Source: Candidatus Omnitrophota bacterium
Lineage (GTDB): Bacteria; Omnitrophota; Gorgyraeia; 2-01-FULL-45-10
DNA: 35,542 nucleotides
Assembly (NCBI GenBank): GCA_903843285.1
Contig: CAIMPC010000002.1
Coordinates: 1-35,542 of the forward strand
Direction of reading: 5' to 3'
In this document: positions 9,934 to 18,089 of the stretch, piece by piece
How positions within the stretch are numbered: position 1 is the first letter of the stretch
Layout of the letters: every line of letters starts with the position of its first letter
Position numbers and translations under genes: made by a program
The notes under the pieces: model-generated
Database searches by the model: none
Seen by the model: only the letters and a program-made list of their open reading frames with translations
Told to the model about the DNA's origin: nothing

Positions 9934-9944
9934 AGGCGCAAAAG

Positions 9945-10391
9945 ATGTTTTACGGTGAATATGAGCACACCATAGATAAAAAAGGCAGGCTCATAATACC
10001 CTCTAAGTTCAGAGAGGCATTTAAGGAGTACGACGTCGAGAAATTCTTTATAACGCGCGGACTCGATAAGTGTCTTTTTATGTTTACAGAGAATGAATGG
10101 AAGACCCAGGAATCGAAGTTCAAAGCGATCTCCTTTACGAAATCCGAATCACGACGATTTAACAGAATGTATTTTGCCGGCGCGTCACAAATAGAATGTG
10201 ATAAGCAGGGAAGGATCCTTATACCGAAATACCTGAAGGATTACGCCGCGATAAAAAGAGATGTGATGATCATCGGTGTATCCAATAGGATCGAGGTGTG
10301 GTCTCAGGATGCCTGGAAATCATACTACAACAGTTCCAAGGATTCCTTCGAAGATATAGCAGAAAAACTGATGATGGAAGAAGGAGGGTAA
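9945..10391 (+). CDS. mraZ: Transcriptional regulator MraZ
   Basis: The protein is a 148-residue DNA-binding regulator of the AbrB/SpoVT fold that heads dcw clusters and usually controls its own operon. Both halves of the duplicated fold are visible: DKKGRLIIP (residues 11-19) and DKQGRILIP (86-94), each with the D-x-x-G-R turn. The ATG at 9945 is preferred over a GTG at 9906 because GGAGGGAGG lies 8 bases before it, because MFYGEYEHTID is the usual MraZ start, and because a start at 9906 would fall only about 5 bases after the predicted transcription start. It is the first gene after the promoter and has a probable binding site for itself just upstream. Confidence 0.95.
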   Translation: MFYGEYEHTIDKKGRLIIPSKFREAFKEYDVEKFFITRGLDKCLFMFTENEWKTQESKFKAISFTKSESRRFNRMYFAGASQIECDKQGRILIPKYLKDYAAIKRDVMIIGVSNRIEVWSQDAWKSYYNSSKDSFEDIAEKLMMEEGG

Positions 10392-10395
10392 TAAT

Positions 10396-10584
10396 ATGCC
10401 AAATAGGTGCGCCAAAGTCCTTAAGAAGGAGAGAAGCTATCAGATAAATATCGATACGCTGATAGATAGGTTTAAGAAAGTAAGGGCGCTGAATTGCAAT
10501 CCCGCCGATGTGGGATTGGACTGTTATATCTGGAATGTCTTTTTCACAAACTCCAGGTCTAATTCGCTTACGAAGTTTTTATAG
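10396..10584 (+). CDS. Small hypothetical protein between mraZ and rsmH
   Basis: This 62-residue ORF starts 4 bases after the mraZ stop, with the strong ribosome binding site AAGGAGGG 7 bases upstream. It ends 23 bases before rsmH. The product is basic, has no membrane segment and contains three cysteines. I do not recognise it. Its position, spacing and ribosome binding site argue that it is translated. The lack of a known family and its short length leave open that the ribosome binding site is shared or accidental. Confidence 0.5.
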   Translation: MPNRCAKVLKKERSYQINIDTLIDRFKKVRALNCNPADVGLDCYIWNVFFTNSRSNSLTKFL

Positions 10585-10607
10585 TACTTTCGGAGAATAA
10601 TACGATA

Positions 10608-11483
10608 GTGCATCTGCCGGTAATGCTCGATGAGGTGATAAGCTCCTTGGATTTAAAGCCGGGCCATATAGTGCTGGATGCGACCGTCGGAGGCGGCGGC
10701 CATTCCCTTGAAATCCTAAACAGGATTCAGCCCGGCGGGAAATTAATCGCTCTCGATGCCGATGCATCGGCCGTGGAGAAGAGCGTCGAGAGACTTAAAG
10801 ATTTTGGCCCATATTGCAAACTGATAAACGCGAATTTTAGGAATTTAGATACGGTACTTCAATCGGAAGGTATAGACGGGTTAAATGCATGTTTATTCGA
10901 TATAGGCGTATCATCGTTTCAGATAGACGACGTGGTTCGGGGTTTCAGCCTAAAACATGATGCGCGATTAGATATGAGGATGGATCCCAGGCTTAAGATA
11001 TCGGCCTGGGATGTAGTGAACAGATACAGGGAATCGGATCTGTCAGATCTTATTTGGAAGTACGGTGAAGAGCGCTTCGCAAGGCGCATCGCCCGCTACA
11101 TAGTAAATGCCCGCGGCGAAGGGCCTATAGATACTACGGGACAATTGAGATCGCTTATACATAGGGCAGTTAAAGGCAGACGAGGCAAGATAGATCCGGC
11201 TACCAGAACTTTCCAGGCCATCAGGATATCTGTTAATGATGAGCTGGGAGCGCTGACAGAGGGCCTCGAAAAGGGCATAAGTTATCTGGTGCAAAGTGGA
11301 AGGGTAGTGGTTATTTCGTTCCATTCGCTTGAGGACAGGATAGTTAAGAATATGTTTAAGGCGCGTGCAATTACCGGAGATTTAAAAATAATAACAAAGA
11401 AGCCATTGACGGCTTCCGATAAAGAAGCTACAATTAACCCAAGGTCAAGAAGCGCGAAATTAAGAGTTGCGGAGAGGATCTGA
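10608..11483 (+). CDS. rsmH: 16S rRNA (cytosine1402-N4)-methyltransferase RsmH (MraW)
   Basis: RsmH methylates N4 of C1402 in the 16S rRNA decoding centre using SAM. The 291 residues show the family's marks in order: HLPVMLDEV at the start, SAM motif I DATVGGGGHS (24-33), DIGVSS (98-103), RGFSLKHDARLDMRMD (111-126) and VVISFHSLEDRIVK near the C-terminus. Translation starts at a GTG with GGAG 12 bases upstream. The length is slightly below the usual 300-315. It follows mraZ as in most dcw clusters, and the next gene begins 5 bases after its stop. Confidence 0.96.
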   Translation: MHLPVMLDEVISSLDLKPGHIVLDATVGGGGHSLEILNRIQPGGKLIALDADASAVEKSVERLKDFGPYCKLINANFRNLDTVLQSEGIDGLNACLFDIGVSSFQIDDVVRGFSLKHDARLDMRMDPRLKISAWDVVNRYRESDLSDLIWKYGEERFARRIARYIVNARGEGPIDTTGQLRSLIHRAVKGRRGKIDPATRTFQAIRISVNDELGALTEGLEKGISYLVQSGRVVVISFHSLEDRIVKNMFKARAITGDLKIITKKPLTASDKEATINPRSRSAKLRVAERI

Positions 11484-11488
11484 TAATT

Positions 11489-11869
11489 ATGAGGGCATTC
11501 AGAATCACTGTTATGATAGTAAGCGTAACTTTGATATCGCTACTATATGTCCACCAACAGGTTGAACTGGTGAAGATAAGCTATGCTATCGAAATTAAGG
11601 AAAAAGCCCTTAAGGATATTCTTGACCACAACGAGGGGCTGGGATATAATATTGATAATTTAGAAGCGCCCAGCCGTCTCGAAGAGGCCCTCCTTGCGCA
11701 GAGCATTGAAGTCGCGTTTCCAAAGAGGGGGCATGTTGTAAGGCTGGCCAGTTTAAAATATAGCAGCTCAGATAAGCGTCCGTATATATTTAAAACATCC
11801 AAGAAAAACGATATATTTGCATTTTTCGATTATTTAACGCCTAAAGCGGAAGCTCAGGTAAGTCATTAA
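11489..11869 (+). CDS. ftsL: FtsL-like divisome protein
   Basis: The 126-residue protein has one N-terminal membrane helix (about residues 5-22) after a very short cytoplasmic end. A helical stretch (about 25-65) follows that could form the coiled coil used to pair with a DivIC/FtsB partner. FtsL sequences diverge too much for firm recognition by motif, so the call rests on size, topology and the slot between rsmH and ftsI, where ftsL is almost always found. The start has GGAGAGG 11 bases upstream. The C-terminal 50 residues, ending KAEAQVSH, are longer than in many FtsL proteins. Confidence 0.7.
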   Translation: MRAFRITVMIVSVTLISLLYVHQQVELVKISYAIEIKEKALKDILDHNEGLGYNIDNLEAPSRLEEALLAQSIEVAFPKRGHVVRLASLKYSSSDKRPYIFKTSKKNDIFAFFDYLTPKAEAQVSH

Positions 11870-11888
11870 GCGGCTTTAGTCGTTTTTT
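11838..11888 (+). terminator. Possible internal terminator or attenuator between ftsL and ftsI
   Basis: CGCCTAAAGC (11838-11847) can pair with GCTTTAGTCG (11873-11882) through seven pairs, a mismatch and two more pairs, with a 25-base loop. A run of six T residues follows (11883-11888). A shorter alternative hairpin, CGGC-TTTA-GTCG, lies inside the 3' part. Both overlap the ftsL stop codon. This is the only intrinsic-terminator-like signal I see in the dcw run. Confidence 0.4.
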
Positions 11889-11911
11889 AAGTTTAAGGAT
11901 TTCTTTAATTC

Positions 11912-13597
11912 GTGCATAGTGGAATCTTCAGGGCGCGTCAATTAAACATCTTTCTCTTTTTTCTATTGGCGTTGGCCCTTCTGTTGTTTCGTCTTTTCTA
12001 TCTTCAGGTTGTTAAGTGCGACTTTTACTACAAGATCGCCAATGAACAGCATATTGTATCCACAGAAGTCCAGCCCAGACGCGGCGCTATATTTGATCGC
12101 AATATGCAGATCCTCGCGGTTAATATCAATACCGATTCGGTGTTTGCTAATTCCAGATTAATAAAAGATAAAGAAGCCTCGGCAAAAACAGTCGCCCAGG
12201 TCCTGAAGCTCGATGAGAAAGTTGTATTTGATAAGCTCTCAGGCGGTAAAGGATTTGTATGGCTAAAGAGAAAAATATCACCGCAGGAATCGGCAGAGCT
12301 GAAGGCCTTAAAGATAAAGGGGATCGAGTTCGTCGAGGAATCAAAGAGGGTATATCCCGATAAGTCGCTGGCATGTCATCTGCTCGGAGCAGTTAATATA
12401 GATAATAATGGTTTAGAAGGGGTCGAGTATAATTATAATAATTATCTTAAGGGCAGGAGCGGGTGGCTGATAACGACGCAGGACGCCAAAAGAAAAACGC
12501 TCGAATCCTATCAGTACGAATGTATTCCCCCGACGAACGGCATGAACATAGTGCTCACTATCGACGAGATCATACAATCGATTGCAGAACGGGAGCTGTA
12601 TAAGGCTTACGAAAAACATAACGCAAAGGCCGCATCAATAGTAGTGATGGATGCCCGAACCGGCGCTATTCTGGCGCTGGCGAACCTGCCTAACTTCGAC
12701 CTGAATGATCTGAATAAGAGACAATCCGAATCGATCAGAAACAGATGCATTAATGACTTCTTTGAGCCGGGAAGCATATTTAAGATCGTGACCGCGAGCG
12801 CGCTTCTGGAAGAGGGCCTGGTCCGATTATATGACAAGTTTTTCTGTGAAAACGGTGAGTACAAGATCGGCAGTAAAGTCCTCCATGATGTTCATCCTTA
12901 CGGCCTTCTGACCTTTAAGGAGGTAATAGAAAAATCATCGAATATAGGGACCGTTAAGGCCGCAAGCCTTTTAGGCCCTGATAAAATGTATAAATATATC
13001 AAACTGTTCGGCTTTACCGGCAGGACCGGCATAGATCTCCCCGGTGAGGTCGTAGGTTTAAATCGCCCTGTAGAAAAATGGTCAAGGGTCAGTATGAATG
13101 CGATACCGATGGGGCAGGAAGTCACCGTAACCGCAATGCAGCTCGCGACGGCTATGTCAGTGATAGCGAATAACGGGCTCTATGTAAAACCGAGGATAGT
13201 AAAGGAGATAATTACCGAGAACGGCGAGGTGATAAAAGAATTTCCTCCGTCAATAGCGAGAAAGGTTATCTCGCCCAAGACAGCTGTGTATATGAGGTAC
13301 ATCTTAAATGGTGTTGTCGAAAACGGGACCGGCAAGAAGGCCAAAGTCGATGAGTTTAAGGTGGGGGGTAAGACCGGTACCGCGCAAAAGATAGAGGGCG
13401 GAACATATTCACACAGCAAATTCATCGCGTCGTTCATAGGCTTTGCGCCGTATGAAAAGCCATTACTTGCAGTGGCCGTTTGCGTCGATGAACCCCATCC
13501 GGTATATTATGGAGGAGATGTCTCGGCTCCGGTATTTAAGAGCGTTGTCGAGGAGACGTTGAAGTATCTGAATACAAAAGGGATTAAGGCGATTTGA
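11912..13597 (+). CDS. ftsI: Peptidoglycan D,D-transpeptidase FtsI (penicillin-binding protein, class B)
   Basis: FtsI cross-links septal peptidoglycan in the periplasm and works with FtsW. The 561-residue protein has a membrane anchor at about residues 12-33 and a PBP dimerisation domain starting with RGAIFDRN (57-64). Its transpeptidase domain carries all three catalytic motifs: S288-I-F-K with the nucleophilic serine, S342-S-N and K487-T-G. No PASTA domains follow. The start is a GTG with a weak AAGGA upstream, after a 42-base gap that holds a possible terminator. The stop is just before the murE start. Confidence 0.95.
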   Translation: MHSGIFRARQLNIFLFFLLALALLLFRLFYLQVVKCDFYYKIANEQHIVSTEVQPRRGAIFDRNMQILAVNINTDSVFANSRLIKDKEASAKTVAQVLKLDEKVVFDKLSGGKGFVWLKRKISPQESAELKALKIKGIEFVEESKRVYPDKSLACHLLGAVNIDNNGLEGVEYNYNNYLKGRSGWLITTQDAKRKTLESYQYECIPPTNGMNIVLTIDEIIQSIAERELYKAYEKHNAKAASIVVMDARTGAILALANLPNFDLNDLNKRQSESIRNRCINDFFEPGSIFKIVTASALLEEGLVRLYDKFFCENGEYKIGSKVLHDVHPYGLLTFKEVIEKSSNIGTVKAASLLGPDKMYKYIKLFGFTGRTGIDLPGEVVGLNRPVEKWSRVSMNAIPMGQEVTVTAMQLATAMSVIANNGLYVKPRIVKEIITENGEVIKEFPPSIARKVISPKTAVYMRYILNGVVENGTGKKAKVDEFKVGGKTGTAQKIEGGTYSHSKFIASFIGFAPYEKPLLAVAVCVDEPHPVYYGGDVSAPVFKSVVEETLKYLNTKGIKAI

Positions 13598-13599
13598 AA

Positions 13600-15063
13600 A
13601 TGAATCTGAAAAATATTCTGAAGGATATCGATATAAAACCCGGCATTAAGATGGGGAATATTAATATAAGCAATGTGACGGACGATTCACGAAAAGTCAT
13701 TCCCGGGAGCCTGTTTATCGCGGCAAAGGGTTGTTCCCTCGATGGCGCGAAGTTCATTAAGAGCGCGATTGGCGCCGGAGCTAAAGTCGTCGTAGCGGAG
13801 AAAGATTTTAATTTTAAGGGTGGAGCGCTCGAGATATTGGTCGATGATACGCGATCAGCGCTCAATACGATCGCCGATAATTTTTATGGCCATCCGTCCG
13901 GCATGCTAAAAGTGACGGGCATAACGGGAACGAACGGGAAGACCACTATCACATATATCCTCGAATCTATTATTAAGTCCTCCGGATCTGATGCCGGGAT
14001 AATCGGAACTATAAATTATAGGTTGAAAGACAAAATTTTTCCGGCCATTAACACGACTCCTGGGGCTATAGTGCTTCAGAGAATGCTTGCCGAGATGGTG
14101 CGGATGAAGATGGGTTATGCGATTATGGAAGTCTCGAGCCATTCATTGGACCAGGGCAGATCGGAGAAGATCCGATTGGACGTCGCTATATTTACTAACG
14201 TGACGAGCGACCATCTCGATTACCACAAGACGACCACAAACTACTTTAATGCGAAGAAGAAAATATTTAAACACCTGAAGCCGCGCGGCGTCGCGGTACT
14301 TAACGTCGATGATAAGAAAGTGGCATCCCTGAAAAGATCGATAAATAACCGAGTGATAACATATGGAATTAAGCAGAGAGCCGATGTGATGGCCAGGGAT
14401 ATTAAATTATCTATGCACGGTAGTAGTTTCATTGCCCTGACGCCTATAGGAGAGATGGCGATGCGCACTAAACTTATAGGAGCCCACAACATATCTAATA
14501 TACTCGCCGCGCTGGCCTCTGCGATAGCCCTGAAACTGCCGAAGACTGCCATCATCAAAGGGATTGAGTCTATGGAAAGGGTGCCGGGCAGGCTCGAGGA
14601 GGTAGTGTCCGCCCAAAAATTTAAGGTCTTCGTCGATTTTGCCCATACAGAGGATGCATTGGCCAACGTCCTGGGCCTCTTAAAGGGCCTTACCCCGAAG
14701 CGCATACTGACTGTGTTTGGCTGTGGAGGCGACAGGGATAAGACGAAGCGCCCGAAAATGGGGAAGATAGCATGTAAATATTCAGATCACGTCATAGTTA
14801 CCTCGGACAATCCCAGATTCGAAGATCCGGGATCGATACTTAGCGATATTGAGCGCGGCATTAAAGGTAGGTTTACAAACTATAATGTGGTCCCCGGAAG
14901 AAGAGATGCGATCTCCGTGGCGTTAAAATCAGCTTCCGAAGGTGATATAGTGTTAATAGCGGGTAAGGGGCATGAGAATTATCAGATAATCAGGGGCAGA
15001 TCCTTACCTTTTGATGACAGAAACGTAGCGCTTTCGATATTAAGGAAAATGGAGTCGAAGTGA
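13600..15063 (+). CDS. murE: UDP-MurNAc-L-Ala-D-Glu:meso-diaminopimelate ligase MurE
   Basis: MurE adds the third amino acid of the peptidoglycan stem. The 487-residue protein has the Mur ligase ATP loop GTNGKTT (110-116) and the DNPR signature (403-406). In characterised MurE enzymes the arginine of DNPR marks meso-diaminopimelate rather than lysine as substrate, so a DAP-type cell wall is expected. I chose the ATG at 13600 because AAGG lies 10 bases upstream. A TTG at 13594 overlapping the ftsI stop is the alternative and would add two residues. The end overlaps the murF start by 4 bases (GTGA). Confidence 0.95.
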   Translation: MNLKNILKDIDIKPGIKMGNINISNVTDDSRKVIPGSLFIAAKGCSLDGAKFIKSAIGAGAKVVVAEKDFNFKGGALEILVDDTRSALNTIADNFYGHPSGMLKVTGITGTNGKTTITYILESIIKSSGSDAGIIGTINYRLKDKIFPAINTTPGAIVLQRMLAEMVRMKMGYAIMEVSSHSLDQGRSEKIRLDVAIFTNVTSDHLDYHKTTTNYFNAKKKIFKHLKPRGVAVLNVDDKKVASLKRSINNRVITYGIKQRADVMARDIKLSMHGSSFIALTPIGEMAMRTKLIGAHNISNILAALASAIALKLPKTAIIKGIESMERVPGRLEEVVSAQKFKVFVDFAHTEDALANVLGLLKGLTPKRILTVFGCGGDRDKTKRPKMGKIACKYSDHVIVTSDNPRFEDPGSILSDIERGIKGRFTNYNVVPGRRDAISVALKSASEGDIVLIAGKGHENYQIIRGRSLPFDDRNVALSILRKMESK

Positions 15064-16418
15064 AGATCGGCGAAATCCTGAAAGTAACCGGTGGAAAATT
15101 ACTGTCGGGCGATCGGAATCTGGAGATCGATCCGGCGAAAATCTCTACGGATTCCAGATTGATAAAGAGGGGGGAATTTTTCATCGCCCTGCGCGGTCCA
15201 AACTTCTGCGGAAGCCTATTTCTGGAGGACGCATTTAAGAAGGGGGCTATTGGGGCTATTGTTGAGGATGTGCTCGATACGAGATATAGAGACTCTAAGG
15301 TATTGATCAAAGTTAAAGATGCTGTTAAGGCCCTGCAGAATATCGCGTCCGCGCACAGGGCGAATTTTAAGATACCGGTTATAGCTATTACGGGGAGTAA
15401 TGGCAAGACAACGGTGAAAGAGATGATTTCAGCGGTGCTGGCTACCAAATATTCTGTATTAAAAAATGAGGGAACTAAGAATAACCACATCGGTGTTCCA
15501 GAGACGCTTCTAAAATTGAATAGACGCCATGAGATTTGCGTGCTGGAGCTCGGAACGAATCATAGGGGTGAGATCAGGACGCTGGTTGAAATAGCAAAAC
15601 CGACGATGGCGGTGATGACTAATGTCGGAGCTTCCCATCTGGAGCATCTCTCGGATCTGGGCGGGGTTTTTAAGGAGAAGAGGCATATATTAGATTCATT
15701 GGATAGGCGCGGAGTAGCAGTAGTGAATGGAGACGACCCGTATCTCGGTAAGATAAAGAGCGCAAGGTTTAAAGTATTAAGGTATGGGTTTAATGCATCA
15801 AGCGATGTCAGGGTGTCGGCTTTGAAAAAAACGGGCAGCAGATTAGATTTTCAGGTAAACTGTAAGGATGATTATTCGCTCAAGCTTCTGGGTGAGCACA
15901 ATATTTATAATGCGCTGGCTGCCATATCTGTGGCCCGCTGTTTCAAGGTAGGTTGGACGGAGTGTAAAAAAGCGTTATTAAATTTTAGGCCGGCATCTAT
16001 GAGGCTAAACCCATTAACGATTAACGGTATTCCGGTAATCAATGATTCCTATAATTCAAATCCTGCATCGATGAAGGCCGCCCTCGACACCTTAAAGGGG
16101 TGCCGGGCGAATGCCAGATGGGTGGTCAGCGGCGACATGCTGGAGCTTGGCAGGGGGGCCAAACGATTACATCGCCTTATGGGAAAACTTGTTGCGATGA
16201 GCGATGTTACGGGATTATTGGCCTTTGGTAAATTTTCTCAGGAGATGTTATCAGGAGCGCGCGCAGGCGGCATTGCCGAAAACAGGCTGTGGAACTGCTC
16301 GTCGCATAGTCAGATGGCGGATATAATCAGGAGGGTTGTCGGCGTGGGCGACATCGTTCTTATTAAAGGTTCCCGCGGCATGAGGATGGAGAGGGTCGTG
16401 GAAATATTGAAAGGTTAA
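15060..16418 (+). CDS. murF: UDP-MurNAc-tripeptide:D-Ala-D-Ala ligase MurF
   Basis: MurF joins the D-Ala-D-Ala dipeptide made by Ddl to the UDP-MurNAc-tripeptide, the last cytoplasmic step before MraY. The 452-residue protein shows the P-loop TGSNGKTT (111-118), the LELGTNHRGEI segment typical of MurF and the C-terminal Mur ligase region with INDSYNSNPASM. It starts at a GTG that overlaps the murE stop, a sign of translational coupling, and ends one base before mraY. Confidence 0.95.
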   Translation: MKIGEILKVTGGKLLSGDRNLEIDPAKISTDSRLIKRGEFFIALRGPNFCGSLFLEDAFKKGAIGAIVEDVLDTRYRDSKVLIKVKDAVKALQNIASAHRANFKIPVIAITGSNGKTTVKEMISAVLATKYSVLKNEGTKNNHIGVPETLLKLNRRHEICVLELGTNHRGEIRTLVEIAKPTMAVMTNVGASHLEHLSDLGGVFKEKRHILDSLDRRGVAVVNGDDPYLGKIKSARFKVLRYGFNASSDVRVSALKKTGSRLDFQVNCKDDYSLKLLGEHNIYNALAAISVARCFKVGWTECKKALLNFRPASMRLNPLTINGIPVINDSYNSNPASMKAALDTLKGCRANARWVVSGDMLELGRGAKRLHRLMGKLVAMSDVTGLLAFGKFSQEMLSGARAGGIAENRLWNCSSHSQMADIIRRVVGVGDIVLIKGSRGMRMERVVEILKG

Positions 16419-16419
16419 G

Positions 16420-17508
16420 ATGCTATACTACATTTTTTATCCATTAAGAGATTTATGGTTCGGTTTCAACGTATTTAAATATATTACTTTCAGAGCTGTG
16501 ATGGCCGCGCTTACGGCGTTCCTGATCTCTGTGATATTTGGCCCGATCGTCATTAGACTGCTTAAACGATTAAACTTCGGCCAATATATCAGAAAAGAAT
16601 TTGTGGAGGACCTTCACGGTATCACCAAGCATAAAGAAGGGACCCCTACGATGGGCGGACTTCTTATAATATTCGCTATCACTGTTTCGACGCTGTTATG
16701 GGCGGATGTTTTTAATCAATATATTTTGATTACGATCGCATCGTTTTTATTTCTGGGGTTGGTTGGATTCAAAGATGATTATATTAAGATCAAAAATAAG
16801 ACCAATCAGGGTTTGCGCGCAAAGACTAAGCTGGTCGCTCAGGTGACACTCGGAATAGCAGTGGCGCTTTTCATTATGTACTGCACCCGAATACCGACGC
16901 ACCTTGCGCTGCCTTTTACTAAGAATTTCGTTTTGAACCTCGGGTTGTTTTATATAATATTCGTTGTGCTGGTCCTGACGAGCTCAAGCAACGCAGTTAA
17001 TCTGACCGACGGGCTCGATGGCCTGGCGATAGGATGCACGATCATTGCCGCGCTGTCCTATGCGGTGTTAAGTTATGTTACCGGAAATTTTAAGATGAGC
17101 GATTATCTGAACGTATTCTACCTCGAGGGCGCAGGCGAACTGACAATATTCTGTTCCGCCATGGTAGGGGCAGGTCTCGGATTCCTATGGTTTAATTCAC
17201 ACCCCGCTACCGTATTTATGGGGGACACGGGGTCGCTTGCCCTGGGCGGCGGATTAGGTGTGGTGTCGATATTCATAAAGAAGGAACTATTACTATTCTT
17301 AGTGGGTGGGATATTCGTCATGGAGGCGCTTTCAGTCGTATTGCAGGTGGCATGGTTCAAGACTACTAAGAAGAGATTATTCCTCATGTCTCCGATTCAT
17401 CACCATTTTCAACTAATGGGGTGGAGCGAATCGAAGATCACGATAAGGTTCTGGATCATAGCCATAATACTCGCGTTGTTCAGTTTGGCAACGCTTAAGT
17501 TACAGTAG
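16420..17508 (+). CDS. mraY: Phospho-MurNAc-pentapeptide transferase MraY
   Basis: MraY transfers phospho-MurNAc-pentapeptide to undecaprenyl phosphate, making lipid I in the inner membrane. The 362-residue protein has about ten hydrophobic segments. It carries the family's active-site motifs: KHKEGTPTMGG near residue 68, D119-D120, N194-L-T-D197-G-L-D200, GDTGSLALGG, and the histidine cluster H327-H-H in SPIHHHFQLMGW. The length is normal. It is the last gene before the 581-base structured gap, so a transcript from the mraZ promoter must cross that gap to reach murD. Confidence 0.96.
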   Translation: MLYYIFYPLRDLWFGFNVFKYITFRAVMAALTAFLISVIFGPIVIRLLKRLNFGQYIRKEFVEDLHGITKHKEGTPTMGGLLIIFAITVSTLLWADVFNQYILITIASFLFLGLVGFKDDYIKIKNKTNQGLRAKTKLVAQVTLGIAVALFIMYCTRIPTHLALPFTKNFVLNLGLFYIIFVVLVLTSSSNAVNLTDGLDGLAIGCTIIAALSYAVLSYVTGNFKMSDYLNVFYLEGAGELTIFCSAMVGAGLGFLWFNSHPATVFMGDTGSLALGGGLGVVSIFIKKELLLFLVGGIFVMEALSVVLQVAWFKTTKKRLFLMSPIHHHFQLMGWSESKITIRFWIIAIILALFSLATLKLQ

Positions 17509-17531
17509 TGGAGGAAGACTTTTCACCCCGG

Positions 17532-17723
17532 GGCGAAAATATTTTGCTTCCATTGATATTTTTGCGGCTTGACCGGCAGGTATCCTTTCAGCTAGTTTTT
17601 CGGCGGCCTGCAATAGATATGTACAAGATTTGTACATTCAATTGCAACGGCCGCTTCGAAAAACCTTACGCCTCAAGGACGACCTGCCGCTTAGCCGCCA
17701 GTGTCTTAGCAAAATATTTTGCC
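17532..17723. repeat. 192-bp imperfect palindrome in the mraY-murD gap
   Basis: The segment is symmetric about base 17628. At the centre are the perfect arms ATGTACAA and TTGTACAT separated by GAT. At the outer ends GGCGAAAATATTTTGCT (17532-17548) matches the reverse complement of AGCAAAATATTTTGCC (17708-17723). Between them GCGGC, GGCAGGT, CCTT, TTTTTCG, GGCC and GCAAT recur in the same order in both arms. A 75-codon reading frame over this region (17508-17735) is best explained by the palindrome and is not called as a gene. It could be a fold-back mobile element or a large transcript hairpin. Confidence 0.75.
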
Positions 17724-17806
17724 ATTAAGGAGTAAGCTGAAAAATCTCTAGGGCGGGGAATAGAAAAGATTTAGACCCTATGCTGCAATCATGGCTTTAT
17801 GTAGCG

Positions 17807-17865
17807 GCGATATTGCATAGTTATCTAACCTGGTTAGATTTGCCAGGTTAGACCTATAATATTGC
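17807..17865. repeat. Hairpin in the mraY-murD gap
   Basis: CTAACCTGG (17825-17833) and CCAGGTTAG (17843-17851) form a perfect 9-bp stem with a 9-base loop. Imperfect pairing between GCGATATTGCATAG and CTATAATATTGC extends it outward. No T-run follows, so it does not look like an intrinsic terminator. Confidence 0.6.
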
Positions 17866-17877
17866 TTAGGCGGCGGA

Positions 17878-18015
17878 ACTTTTGAGAGCGTGCCGTAGCG
17901 ACTTTCGTGAAGATGCGATACATTATGGCGAATTAGGCTTTACCATCGCATTTTCACAACAGCAAATTTGTATGCCCAATCAAATTTGCGACAAGCGAAG
18001 GCACCACTCAAAAGT
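17878..18015. other. Three-way-junction-like structured element upstream of murD
   Basis: ACTTTTGAG (17878-17886) pairs perfectly with CTCAAAAGT (18007-18015), and GTGCC (17890-17894) with GGCAC (18000-18004), forming a closing stem. Inside are two separate stems: GTGAAGATGCGAT (17907-17919) with ATCGCATTTTCAC (17945-17957), and the perfect 9-bp hairpin GCAAATTTG/CAAATTTGC (17962-17970 with 17981-17989). The layout resembles a small structured RNA or a cis-acting leader. It matches no riboswitch that I recognise. It ends 74 bases before the murD start. Confidence 0.5.
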
Positions 18016-18089
18016 AAACGTCGCTGTAGAGAAGTAAAAGATCAGGATAATGGAAAAATCTTGTAGCGGAGGATATAAAAGGAAACCAT

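Noticed and set aside
9906..9944. Upstream GTG start for mraZ
   Set aside because: It would lie about 5 bases from the predicted transcription start with no ribosome binding site, and it adds residues not usual for MraZ.
17508..17735. 75-codon + strand reading frame after mraY
   Set aside because: It lies almost wholly on the 192-bp palindrome, its sequence follows the symmetric arms, and it has no ribosome binding site of its own.
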